From assembly GCA_018000295.1 (NCBI GenBank), contig JAGNKE010000012.1:16612-80611 (forward strand): a DNA stretch of 64,000 nt, in the 5' to 3' direction. Position numbers and translations under genes: made by a program. Of the stretch, positions 56,126-64,000 are shown one piece after another (the first letter of the stretch is position 1; each line of letters starts with the position of its first letter). This DNA is from Alphaproteobacteria bacterium. Its GTDB lineage: Bacteria > Pseudomonadota > Alphaproteobacteria > Micavibrionales > Micavibrionaceae. Under the pieces are notes generated by a model, which saw nothing but the letters and a program-made list of their open reading frames with translations, did no database searches and was not told the DNA's origin.

Positions 56126-56239
56126 TCAAATAGATTTCGGAGAGAAACCAAATGGTGGCCCACCATCAAAGCGCTTGTATGGCTTCTTGTCCGGCTTGGC
56201 GTTCTTACAGGCTGTATTTGTGAGCTTCTTCTTGCCCCC
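56126..56239 (-). pseudogene. P4-type tyrosine integrase, N-terminal fragment
   Basis: On the minus strand a 37-codon fragment reads KKKLTNTACKNAKPDKKPYK then RFDGG, the start of the DUF4102 arm-binding domain of P4-like integrases. After DGG the frame leaves the family (PPFGFSPKSI) and stops at 56126. It lies 157 bp beyond the 3' end of a tRNA-Ser gene, the usual place for such an integrase. The rest of the gene is missing, with parDE following. Confidence 0.82.
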
Positions 56240-56272
56240 TGCTTTTTCTGCTTGCCCCCATATCTTGCCCCC
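56231..56272 (+). repeat. Three copies of CTTGCCCCC
   Basis: Nine-base units at 56231-56239, 56251-56259 and 56264-56272. On the minus strand they lie just before and at the start of the integrase remnant. Confidence 0.5.
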
Positions 56273-56318
56273 TAATTTTCGGGCTGTAAACGAATATCTG
56301 CGAACGGAAAAGAATGCA

Positions 56319-56352
56319 GAAAAAACTAAACCCCTTGATTTACAGGGGGTTT
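56319..56352 (-). terminator. Terminator downstream of tRNA-Ser
   Basis: Minus-strand stem AAACCCC(C)TG / A-AGGGGTTT followed by AGTTTTTT; lies 44 bp beyond the CCA end of the tRNA. Confidence 0.75.
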
Positions 56353-56395
56353 GCGGTCAGTCGTGGTTGCAGGTGAACGTTACTAACAGGTAAGT

Positions 56396-56485
56396 TGGTG
56401 GAGAGGGGGGGGATTTGAACCCACGGTGAGCTTGCGCCACGCCGGTTTTCAAGACCGGAGCCTTCAACCACTCGACCACCCTTCC
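56396..56485 (-). tRNA. tRNA-Ser(UGA)
   Basis: Class II tRNA with a long variable arm. On the minus strand: 5' GGAAGGGTGG, D-arm GTCGAGTGGTTGAAGG, anticodon stem-loop CCGGT CTTGAAA ACCGG (anticodon TGA at plus 56449-56451), variable arm GTGGCGCAAGCTCAC, T-loop GGGTTCAAAT and an encoded CCA. The 3' side is odd: eight consecutive C residues replace the expected T-stem and acceptor complement, giving an A-C mismatch in the acceptor stem, a U-C mismatch in the T-stem and one extra base. It could be an altered integration site or a homopolymer reading error. Confidence 0.88.
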
Positions 56486-56925
56486 GGTTTCCCGCGCTTT
56501 GGTTATCCCTGTGACTGCGGTAGAGCCTTAGCGCCGACCCCTCACTTTCTAGCGATATTTGTGCTGTGCTGTCCAGTGGCAATCGGAGGCGGGGGTTTTA
56601 CTCTCCTATTGAATAAGGCCGATTTTAATCTAATTTTTGCCACTTTTGGCCTGCCTACCCCTGACTTCATCAACATCCAGCCAGAGGGAACAAGAATTTG
56701 CGGCTTGCCTGACACGACAGTCTTTGCGCGTTGTGTATTCTAGTCTACTTAAGCGAAAGGTTTACATAGATAATTTTAATTGTCTTTGTGTTTGCCAAAC
56801 CCTTATAAGATGAATACTTGGCTGCGCTCAGTTAAGCGGGTTAGAAGGCAAAGTTTCGGGCGTTAGGATCGTATTTTCAATTCGCCCCGAGGACTCCGTA
56901 AAACACACATCGACAGGAAATCAAC
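56486..56925. other. Gene-poor interval between tRNA-Ser and the MFS/spermidine-synthase gene
   Basis: 440 bp without a convincing coding region on either strand. Its 5' part should contain the tRNA promoter (minus strand); the right end is AT-rich and holds the promoter listed at 56780. Short open frames (for example the one over 56486-56743) lack family motifs and overlap the tRNA. Confidence 0.5.
56780..56809 (+). promoter_or_regulatory. Promoter upstream of the MFS/spermidine-synthase-like gene
   Basis: TTGTCT, 18-bp spacer, TATAAG; leaves a leader of about 110 nt before the TTG start at 56926. No known riboswitch recognised in the leader. Confidence 0.45.
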
Positions 56926-59217
56926 TTGCCAAAGCTCCACATTAACGATTGTATTACCGCTGATCATGCCCCAAAAAATATTATAACGCTTCTGGTCGCG
57001 CTATCAGGGTTGGCCGCACTGTCCTGGCAGGTTTTGTGGCAACTTAAGGCGTCTCTTGCTTTGGGCGTTTCGGCCTGGGGGACTGCGGTTACACTTGCCG
57101 TCACGATGGGCGGAATGTGCATAGGAGCCCTTATTACAGGCTGCATTCTTGAGCGCATAAAAAGCATAAAACCGTTGCGGCTTTACGGAGCGATTGAATG
57201 TGCCGTCGGTTTGGCCGGACTTTCTTTAAATGCATCGTTTGCCTATATAGAACGTTTAGACATCGCCGTTTATCAGACGGCGCCTGATATGGCTCCTGCG
57301 GTCTATTTGCTTGGCATTACTCTTTCTTTAGGCATACAAACGCTCTGTCTTGGTGCGACCGTTCCGGTGATAGGGCTTATGGCGCGTCAAACGAAAATCC
57401 CTATAGCAACGCTCTATGGAATGAACACTTTAGGCGCGGCGGTGGGCGCCCTCCTGTCGGCGTTTTTATTTATTCCTGCCCTGGGCCTGTTGCATACTAT
57501 TTGGCTCAACTCAGCTATTAATCTTACCGTTGGGCTCATAGCTATAGTTATGGGGGGAAAGAGTTTTGCCGCCGACCCGTATACAAACCCAAAACCCGCT
57601 CAATATCTTGAACTTAGCTTTCCCAAGGCTATGATTGTCGTATTTGCGACAGGCGCAGCGACTTTTATGCTTGAAGTGGCCTGGTTTCGATCTTTGACCG
57701 CTGCCTTCATGAGCACAACAGATGCTTTTGCAATCATGCTGGCTTGTGTTCTCGTGTCTCTTGGATTGGGAGCCAGGCTTGTTCCGTTTATATCCACAAG
57801 AAGGAATGTGTCCTTACCCGCTTTATTAGGATGGGCAGGAATAGCAATTTTACTTGCCACCCCTTTGATCGAGCGTTTTGATTTGTATGTGAAGCTTATC
57901 GCTCACTATGAAATCATTATTTTCGTTCAGTGGTTTTTCCTGACATTGTACGTGATAGGACTACCTGTTTTGCTTCTGGGACTTTCTCTTCCCTGGGTTC
58001 TTGACGCTCAAGACAGGCCTTGGAAATGGGGGGCACTTTACGGACTCAACTCGTTTGCGGCGATATTGGGTGCGCTATCCGCAGGTTGGATTCTGTTGCC
58101 CAATCTGGGATTGGCCCGAACCGCATGGATTGCCGGGCTGCTTGTGGGGGCGGTTGGAATCGCTCTAACAAAAAAGGAATCACGTATAAATCTCACAGCC
58201 TTAGTTGCGATCTCCCTCGCCCTAACGTTTTTTTTCGAATCGGGTTTAGGCCGAACAAGGGTTCAGGGCGCCTCCGATTTTAAAGTTAGAATTCCGACAA
58301 AAATCATCCAGTTTTATGAAGGTCCGGATTCGACAATCTCTGCGGTCGAGTATCAGGGAGGGCGCAGAATTCTCTTTATCGACGGATTTTCTACAACTGA
58401 ACAGGCGGGATCGGTCGAGGTTAAGGGTATGGCTTATACCGGGCAATATATGGACTGGATGGGACATCTCCCCATGCTCCTCCATCCCGACCCGAAGAAC
58501 GCTCTGGTCATCTGCTTTGGAACGGGACAAACTGCAAACGCCGTACGGAAAGAGAACCCGAACAGTCTCAGTATCGTGGATATTAATCAGAATGTCTATA
58601 AATTGGCCAACTATTTCACCGCGAACGAGAGTGTTCTCAACGATCCGAGAGTTAACCCTATCGTTATGGACGGGCGGGCTTTTATGAGACGAACAAACAA
58701 GATATACGATGTAATTACGCTGGAACCGATGCCTCCGACTTTCGCGGGCGTGAATGCTCTTTACTCTCTTGAATTCTATCAACTCGCCCGCAGCAAAATG
58801 ACACCGAACGGCATTATTGCCCAGTGGCTTCCCTACCATCTGGTTCCGGCAAAATACAGCGCATCGATCGCTAAGACTTTCCAGACGGTTTTTCCAAATG
58901 CAATTCTCTGGAACGATCCGGCTTCCGGCACCGGTATTCTTCTGGGGTCTATGGATGATAATGGCAATCTGGGTGAAAATTGGCCAGGGCTTGAGCGCAC
59001 AAAAATCCAGCGACTACTCACAAAAGAGCAAATAGTGAAGGCCGTGGTGCTCTACCGCGACCAAATGAAAAAATATGGTGCCTTTGGTGAGTTAATCACT
59101 GACGACAACCAAAAGCTTTCCTACGGCAAAGCCGCTCAGCTTTTGCGCAGAGCCAGAAACGCTGATAAAGAAAATCAGGATATGATCAAGTCAGTACTGG
59201 GGAGAAAAAGTGAATAG
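56926..59217 (+). CDS. Fused MFS-like membrane domain and spermidine-synthase-like domain protein
   Basis: A 763-residue protein. Residues 1-430 have about twelve membrane helices in the pattern of the membrane half of fused MFS/spermidine synthases (SGLAALSWQVLWQL, GATVPVIGLMAR, GMNTLGAAVGALLSAF). Residues 460-720 hold the spermidine-synthase-like Rossmann domain: GFSTTEQAGS, ALVICFGTGQTANAVRKENP (SAM-type loop) and IDVITLEPMPP-type region (DVITLEPMPPTFAG). Normal synthases have Asp at the catalytic site and bind putrescine; here the substrate is unknown. TTG start with AGGAAA ahead. More AT-rich than core genes. Confidence 0.85.
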   Translation: MPKLHINDCITADHAPKNIITLLVALSGLAALSWQVLWQLKASLALGVSAWGTAVTLAVTMGGMCIGALITGCILERIKSIKPLRLYGAIECAVGLAGLSLNASFAYIERLDIAVYQTAPDMAPAVYLLGITLSLGIQTLCLGATVPVIGLMARQTKIPIATLYGMNTLGAAVGALLSAFLFIPALGLLHTIWLNSAINLTVGLIAIVMGGKSFAADPYTNPKPAQYLELSFPKAMIVVFATGAATFMLEVAWFRSLTAAFMSTTDAFAIMLACVLVSLGLGARLVPFISTRRNVSLPALLGWAGIAILLATPLIERFDLYVKLIAHYEIIIFVQWFFLTLYVIGLPVLLLGLSLPWVLDAQDRPWKWGALYGLNSFAAILGALSAGWILLPNLGLARTAWIAGLLVGAVGIALTKKESRINLTALVAISLALTFFFESGLGRTRVQGASDFKVRIPTKIIQFYEGPDSTISAVEYQGGRRILFIDGFSTTEQAGSVEVKGMAYTGQYMDWMGHLPMLLHPDPKNALVICFGTGQTANAVRKENPNSLSIVDINQNVYKLANYFTANESVLNDPRVNPIVMDGRAFMRRTNKIYDVITLEPMPPTFAGVNALYSLEFYQLARSKMTPNGIIAQWLPYHLVPAKYSASIAKTFQTVFPNAILWNDPASGTGILLGSMDDNGNLGENWPGLERTKIQRLLTKEQIVKAVVLYRDQMKKYGAFGELITDDNQKLSYGKAAQLLRRARNADKENQDMIKSVLGRKSE

Positions 59218-59316
59218 GGGAAAAAATGGTGGACTTCAAAAGTAAATGTTCCAACCGTGTTTTGGGCATTTTAACTGAGTGGTCAAAGATAATCAAGAAA
59301 GCAGCATAGGCTAAAA

Positions 59317-62300
59317 TTAATACCGACCAGACATCTCTCTCGCTTTATCCTCTGTATCCCACCATTCAGCCTCTTTATCGTAATCACGCGCTATTTTCTC
59401 TAAAAGGTCTGCGGTGTAAGGACTATCAAATGCTAGCTGCTGAGACCAAGAATAATATTTACTGGCTAACTCTCTTTCTTGATGACCACCACTACCCCTC
59501 CAAGTTGCTCCACGACTATTATAAACCTCAACGGACATTCCAATTTGCATATCTTTTGAAGCCATCTCTTCCATTACATACCGCACAGATTCACAAGGCC
59601 AAATTCCATCATTACCTTCGGGGCATCTCGCTAAAATTTGCCCAATAATCTGGTCTCCAATATTTTTTCTAGAATATTCCTCACATAACTGACGACTTTC
59701 TTTCACCCAATTCAAAAGCTTTTGCTTCTCTGCCTCATCGTCGCCAGGTTTCAATGGGAATTCAAACTTATCTAGAACTGAATATGCGGCCTCGACTAAT
59801 TCCAGCCTCTTCTCTATATGCTCTCCAAAAAGCTCTTGAGGATCGTTTGCTTTATCACTTCTTCTGTAAGCTAAAGCCATTAGCTGCATGAACATTTTGG
59901 GCTCTTCTGAAATTTGCCTAGATAAATTGGGAAGACCAGCTTCACTAAATCTCAGGGCTCTAACATATAAAAACTCCAAATTAGCCAAATCCTCTTTGGA
60001 AATATCGCCTCTAGAGCCAAGAATCTCAAAAGCTGAAACTATTTGATATTCTTGCAGAGGATAGTGTCCTTCGGGTTCGTTAGAACTACTTGCCACTTTA
60101 CGCATTAGATCAACGAGTAAAGCAGATTGAACTTTTTGAAAATAGTAATGCGAAATAGAAAACGCAGCCTTTGGCCTATCTACGTTAAGAAGTCTTTCAA
60201 TTACCTTATTCAACAATTCGGGATTATCACCAACCCAACCCGGATTAACTGTTTTCCAATACTCTTCTTCAAACTTTGAAGGCAAGGCATCTAGCAATTC
60301 CCATGTATTCTCATTAAACGGCGCATTTTGAATAAGACGAAGAACTTTATTTTCACTTTCTTTAGAATCACTAAGCTTTTCAGCTAGATACAAAATAATT
60401 TTCTTTTGCTGGTTTGCTGACTTAGAATGAAGAAAACCCGTAATACAAGCATTGAACTTAAATAGGTTTTCTTCACCACCTTCATTAATAAGCTCAAGGA
60501 TAAAAGAGCAGCTTTCTATATGCTTGGCAATTATTCCTGCCGCTACTCTTTCTCCAATAACGCCCCCAGCTTCTCCTGCTACCACCAAGGCTTTTATTCC
60601 TTCAATTCCTTTGGCATCCCAAACATCTTTAAGAGCTTCTAACCTTTGTGCCGCTATACGCTCATCACGTTTTTTAAAATCGTAATCATCCCCCTCTATT
60701 TCCTCAGCAGATTCCTCTACCCACGCGTTCTCAAAGAGCCATTGATGACGATTTACAACATCCTTTGGTGTTAAGGCCGCATAGACCTCTTTCGCTTTAC
60801 TTAGCGTTGTATCGCGTAAATTCTTTTTGCCTCTACGCGTAAAGGCATAGCGCCGAATACATTCTCGCAGACTTATTACATCTTGCTCATCAGGCTTATT
60901 TGCATGCCATGAAAGAATTAGAGACCATACTTTCTCAACATCTTCTTCCATCATCATTTGCAAACGCCGAACTAAATCTTTAAGCGTGGCAACATCATGC
61001 TGAGGCCATTGCAGGGCAATATCTAGTGCGGCTCGTCTAAATTGATTGTCCTCTCCTCTTGTTACAACCTTACCAGCACCCTGAGCTTCGCCTCTCCATT
61101 TAGGCTTTGCATTGTAATGCCCTGTTCTTGAGGAGGGATCAAATTGATCGACACAAAGCTCCCAGCCCACGTTTGGAAACTTTTCGCAAATCTTTCTTAG
61201 ACACTGTATTCTTTGCTCAACATTAGCCGATGTTTGAGGTAGCCAAGAACGGTATATAGAAAGAAGACTATTAATAGGCTTGTTAACCCAATTATCTTCC
61301 AACTTTTTATTTGAGAGCTGTGCCAAAATAAGAGATACAGCCAATAACCTCTCAGGTCTCCAAGCCAATACTTCTAAAGCCCAAAGCAGCCCAGTTCTCA
61401 TGCACTCAGAACCGAAAACACTCCCACTAGCAGGCTTCATTAGAGCCATAACCTGAGCATCTCCACTTAAGTCTTCTTTGAGTATATCTAGAAATTCATT
61501 AGGAGCAGCCTCAGCGTAGCGAGGCAAATCGCTTTGTTGTGAAAGCCATTTTCTAGGCTCAAATGGTTTTAGTAATGCCCTAACGAGAAGTATTGCTTCG
61601 GTTTCTAAATCTATGTCCCATTTTTCACGAAATAGGGTATTTCCATACACGGAAAACAGCGTGATTGTATCACATAGGCTATCCCTCAATGCTGGAGAAT
61701 GCTGCCGAGTCTTATCATGTAGTGCAGCAAAAAATCGTTCGTTCTCTTCTAGGTCTAACTTTGGATCATCCTCAGAAAGAACGTATGTAGCAATTAAAAA
61801 GAAATCTTTAATTGTTTCCCTAGTAAAATAATTTGCTATAGCAAAAAGAGTGTCGATTTTTGAGGTTATTCCTCCCACAGTCCCTGTTGACCACAGAGGC
61901 GTCTCTTCTAGGTTTAATAATTCCTCTATATCATTTTCTACATCTTTGTAAGCCTCAGCTCCTGTTAGCGCTCTTAGGACTTCTTGGTCTCCTTTGCTCT
62001 TGTTATTCCAATGCCCCGCAAGTAAAAATGGAATGATTTTTTTTGCAGTTCCTCTATCATTTGACCAAGATGGAAGCTTAATCGCTTGGTTGTCTGACAT
62101 TCTTCTCCTAAGCACGGATAAAGACCTGCCTGATTCTGCTTGATAGCTTTCAACTTCGTGCTCATCAATTCCCATTGAAATAAGTGCTTTTTTAAATGTT
62201 TCGTATTGTGGCTTTTCAAAACTGATTACATTGTTTGGATCAACTTGGGAGCGGTCTTTTTGTCTTATGGCAATTACATGTTGCCTCTTAGCCAAGCTGG

Positions 62301-63441
62301 ATGCTGCCTTTTCTGTGTCAGGAGTAGTTATGACGCTTATAAATCTGCCCCCTACACTTAAAACTTTTTTTAATGCTTTAGGGGATGAAATAACTATAGT
62401 TCTGTCATGATGATGATGTTTTATAGATAAATTATCTTCATTCTTATCAACTTTTTTTAGCAAAACAGATAAAAAAGCCAACGCCTCTTCTGTTGTCTCT
62501 CCTTCCACATAAAATGGTTTGGGCGGAGCGCTTAGCCACTCTTTTATTCTCTCAATATTTTCTTCACTAGCCGCATCATCGAAGAGCTCTTCTTTAAGGT
62601 TAGGGGTCGTTACAGTGGCCCAGTTCTCCCAACACTTTTCTAATGATAATAAATCTGCATCTTCTTCATATAATCCAAATTTCTCAAAAAACCAGTTTTG
62701 CGTAGGAACAGACTGCTCCGTCCATTGCTCTAAATCACTTGCATCAAGTACCCGAACATCTTTCCACTCTCCCTTTTTACGTTGCTCTTTTGCCCATGCA
62801 TTTTTACCGCTCCAGTTACGAGGTGTCACAAAAACAAAAGTAAGCTCTTCCCTCTCTTCCAATGTAACCGCTGTTGTTCTTGCATCATAATCGTGTTGTG
62901 CTTTGCCTTTAGGGTTTTGATCAACTCCGAATTCCCATCCCGCTTTTCCCAGAGGTATCCAAGGACTTGCTTGCCCCACCTCAGTTTCTCCATCCCAACC
63001 ATGTCTTTGCGAATTATCATAAGCAGGAAAATCCGAATATATTAATCCCTCAGCCGTATTGTTCACTAAATGTCTGATATACGCAGCTAACACAGCCCTT
63101 GCCTCCACACCATGAAAATAGGCTTGTATCTGGTCTGCTCGAATTTCTAGAAAACGCCTTCTAAATCTAGGAACAGCGATTTCTTTGCTCTTCTCACGCA
63201 TTTCATATTTATCATACTCAATTTGCCTTTTAAGAAGCTCAATGCTGTCTAACTCAAAAACTTTTTCAAATCTTAATGCCATATCCGTAGTAAGCGCTAC
63301 ATTCCCATTAACAAGATGAGATAAAGCGGATCGGCTAACGTCCAACATTTCTGCCGCCTCTTTAACAGACAAATTTCTTGGCTTTAGAACCATATTTTTT
63401 ATATGTATGCCTGGGTGCATTGGATGGTTTTTTGCTGTCAT
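59317..63441 (-). CDS. HigA-like HTH + PD-(D/E)XK-like + helical-repeat protein (candidate defence protein)
   Basis: A 1374-residue protein. Residues 9-62 are a HigA/XRE helix-turn-helix (HPGIHIKNMV, SVKEAAEMLDVSRSALSHLV). Residues 140-260 read like a restriction-endonuclease fold: GWDG (D150), WIPLGKAGWEFG (E170) and PKGKA (K178/K180), then FVFVTPRNW and a DASDLEQW strand. About residues 305-450 look like a degenerate NTPase/STAND-type region: VEGETTEEALAFL replaces a Walker A, and SGRSLSVLRRR matches a sensor-like helix. The remaining 900 residues are helical repeat-like. AT-rich and next to an IS5 end. It overlaps the upstream 79-residue gene by 4 bp. Function not established. Confidence 0.7.
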   Translation of the reverse strand: MTAKNHPMHPGIHIKNMVLKPRNLSVKEAAEMLDVSRSALSHLVNGNVALTTDMALRFEKVFELDSIELLKRQIEYDKYEMREKSKEIAVPRFRRRFLEIRADQIQAYFHGVEARAVLAAYIRHLVNNTAEGLIYSDFPAYDNSQRHGWDGETEVGQASPWIPLGKAGWEFGVDQNPKGKAQHDYDARTTAVTLEEREELTFVFVTPRNWSGKNAWAKEQRKKGEWKDVRVLDASDLEQWTEQSVPTQNWFFEKFGLYEEDADLLSLEKCWENWATVTTPNLKEELFDDAASEENIERIKEWLSAPPKPFYVEGETTEEALAFLSVLLKKVDKNEDNLSIKHHHHDRTIVISSPKALKKVLSVGGRFISVITTPDTEKAASSLAKRQHVIAIRQKDRSQVDPNNVISFEKPQYETFKKALISMGIDEHEVESYQAESGRSLSVLRRRMSDNQAIKLPSWSNDRGTAKKIIPFLLAGHWNNKSKGDQEVLRALTGAEAYKDVENDIEELLNLEETPLWSTGTVGGITSKIDTLFAIANYFTRETIKDFFLIATYVLSEDDPKLDLEENERFFAALHDKTRQHSPALRDSLCDTITLFSVYGNTLFREKWDIDLETEAILLVRALLKPFEPRKWLSQQSDLPRYAEAAPNEFLDILKEDLSGDAQVMALMKPASGSVFGSECMRTGLLWALEVLAWRPERLLAVSLILAQLSNKKLEDNWVNKPINSLLSIYRSWLPQTSANVEQRIQCLRKICEKFPNVGWELCVDQFDPSSRTGHYNAKPKWRGEAQGAGKVVTRGEDNQFRRAALDIALQWPQHDVATLKDLVRRLQMMMEEDVEKVWSLILSWHANKPDEQDVISLRECIRRYAFTRRGKKNLRDTTLSKAKEVYAALTPKDVVNRHQWLFENAWVEESAEEIEGDDYDFKKRDERIAAQRLEALKDVWDAKGIEGIKALVVAGEAGGVIGERVAAGIIAKHIESCSFILELINEGGEENLFKFNACITGFLHSKSANQQKKIILYLAEKLSDSKESENKVLRLIQNAPFNENTWELLDALPSKFEEEYWKTVNPGWVGDNPELLNKVIERLLNVDRPKAAFSISHYYFQKVQSALLVDLMRKVASSSNEPEGHYPLQEYQIVSAFEILGSRGDISKEDLANLEFLYVRALRFSEAGLPNLSRQISEEPKMFMQLMALAYRRSDKANDPQELFGEHIEKRLELVEAAYSVLDKFEFPLKPGDDEAEKQKLLNWVKESRQLCEEYSRKNIGDQIIGQILARCPEGNDGIWPCESVRYVMEEMASKDMQIGMSVEVYNSRGATWRGSGGHQERELASKYYSWSQQLAFDSPYTADLLEKIARDYDKEAEWWDTEDKAREMSGRY

Positions 63442-63677
63442 AGTGAGTTTTGATCCTCGTTTTTCTTAATCATCCCATGAAATTTTAGATACGCTAGAAC
63501 AATCAATACAGCACCCGCAAACATACAACCGCATAGTTCGTAAGCGCCAACCTTTCCTTGCAGGGCTTGGAGTTCGCTGCTCATTTCTCTTTGTGACATT
63601 TCAGCCTTATCTAAACGATCAACGATCATTAACTTATACTGTAACCAGTCACTATTATTTGGTTCAGAATCGTTCAT
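63438..63677 (-). CDS. Small coiled-coil membrane protein, first gene of the candidate defence operon
   Basis: A 79-residue protein: polar start, a heptad-like stretch (MIVDRLDKAEMSQREMSSEL) and a single membrane helix (FAGAVLIVLAYLKF). Its last bases overlap the start of the large gene (ATGA), so the two are translationally coupled. The ATG at 63677 is preferred: it lies six bases after a -10 box, so the mRNA is probably leaderless. An earlier ATG at 63695 would lie upstream of that -10 box. Confidence 0.7.
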   Translation of the reverse strand: MNDSEPNNSDWLQYKLMIVDRLDKAEMSQREMSSELQALQGKVGAYELCGCMFAGAVLIVLAYLKFHGMIKKNEDQNSL

Positions 63678-63683
63678 ACCCGC

Positions 63684-63711
63684 ACTATACAACATTTACA
63701 CAAAAAGTCAA
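63684..63711 (-). promoter_or_regulatory. Leaderless-type promoter of the candidate defence operon
   Basis: Minus-strand TTGACT, 16-bp spacer, TATAGT, then six bases (GCGGGT) to the ATG at 63677. Confidence 0.6.
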
Positions 63712-63739
63712 TAAATGTAGCTTGCTACGCTACATTTAT
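63711..63739. repeat. 11-bp inverted repeat next to the -35 box (operator candidate)
   Basis: ATAAATGTAGC (63711-63721) and GCTACATTTAT (63729-63739), perfect, with a 7-bp spacer. It touches the -35 box of the operon, whose second product carries a HigA-like DNA-binding domain, so autoregulation is likely. A hairpin terminator for the IS side is an alternative. Confidence 0.6.
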
Positions 63740-63887
63740 GATGTTTTTACGTGCGACACATTTTATGCCGCCAACAAAAGCTAGAGGGATGCAACGGGAG
63801 AGCGCAGCATCTCCCTTGCCAAGATGTATGAACGAAAAATCGAAGATTTGTAGTACATACACATCTTGCGTTGCTTAGGCTCCAGAC

Positions 63888-64000
63888 TCAATTAGCCCAG
63901 TAAGCGATGGTAGCTGCAATACAGAGTGCTGCCATGAAATTACGGGAGAGTTTGTCGTATCGTGTTGCTATACGTCGGAAATCTTTGAGCCGACAAAACA
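63888..64000 (-). mobile_element. IS5-family transposase, C-terminal end (runs off the window)
   Basis: The minus strand ends in a frame reading FCRLKDFRRIATRYDKL then SRNFMAALCIAATIAYWAN and a stop at 63888, the C-terminus of IS5/IS427-type DDE transposases. The 5' part lies beyond the window, and I could not identify the terminal inverted repeat in 63740-63887. Confidence 0.85.

Noticed and set aside
56426..56743. 105-codon frame across the tRNA-Ser
   Set aside because: Overlaps the tRNA, has no ribosome site and no family motif.
63795..63865. Hairpins GGGAGA/TCTCCC and AAGATGTATG/CATACACATCTT near the IS5 end
   Set aside because: They might belong to the IS right end, but without the outer terminal repeat or a target duplication they cannot be assigned.

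Overview
The window looks like a chromosomal segment of an alphaproteobacterium. Supporting evidence: an NDUFA12-type complex I subunit beside an MCE/MlaD protein and a DUF2155 protein, the aroQ-accB-accC-aat cluster, a mitochondrial-processing-peptidase-like M16 protease near thrC, and fairly GC-rich housekeeping genes with many TTG/GTG starts. The mix of ordinary metabolism with many secreted or effector-like proteins and PdxST-type vitamin B6 synthesis would fit a predatory, epibiotic or host-associated lineage such as the Micavibrio relatives, but that placement is inference.

Layout. 1-9.2 kb: RidA-type protein, NDUFA12, MlaD, DUF2155 protein, then a minus-strand block aat, accC, accB, aroQ (fatty-acid and shikimate steps), two DsbA-like thiol oxidoreductases and a BepA-like M48 protease. 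9.2-19.1 kb: rlmE, an acyltransferase, guaB plus a TSUP permease, an arylsulfotransferase/sulfotransferase/small membrane protein set, a highly expressed-looking exported protein, an RsmB-type rRNA methylase and a HAD phosphatase. 19.2-24.6 kb: minus-strand methionine block (metE, PfkB kinase, metF, cysteine hydrolase). 24.7-31.5 kb: guaA with a near-copy of its 3' end 430 bp downstream, a lone HsdR-N-like nuclease, a P-loop protein, several small membrane proteins, a lipoprotein and a His-rich metal-binding protein. 31.6-37.1 kb: glycosyltransferase, a protein-glutaminase-like protein, pdxS, an outer-membrane-like protein, pdxT and a zincin-like protein. 37.1-42 kb: thrC, a lipoprotein with a GDTDHG motif, the M16 protease, YqgE. 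42.2-46.5 kb: an ArsR-controlled, translationally coupled run of four SRPBCC proteins and a DUF1428 protein, then a Bcr/CflA-like exporter and a Cys/His-rich peptide.

47-64 kb is accessory-rich: uppP and rimO are mixed with an 844-residue protein that begins with a BECR-like RNase-toxin domain and has a small partner gene, a subtilisin-like protein with a P-like domain that lacks a visible catalytic Asp, a second GDTDHG-family protein, a ParDE module with a clear operator, a decayed P4-type integrase fragment beside a tRNA-Ser(UGA), a fused MFS/spermidine-synthase-like protein, and an AT-rich two-gene operon bordering an IS5-type transposase. The operon encodes a 79-residue membrane protein and a 1374-residue protein with a HigA-like helix-turn-helix, a PD-(D/E)XK-like segment, a degenerate NTPase-like region and a long helical tail. 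It is the best candidate for an undescribed defence system here.

Several genes (28436, 37155, 52359, 63677) have sigma70-like promoters whose -10 box lies 6-8 nt from the start codon and no Shine-Dalgarno sequence, suggesting leaderless transcripts. No rRNA or CRISPR array was seen. All functional calls come from reading the sequence; none was checked by a database search.
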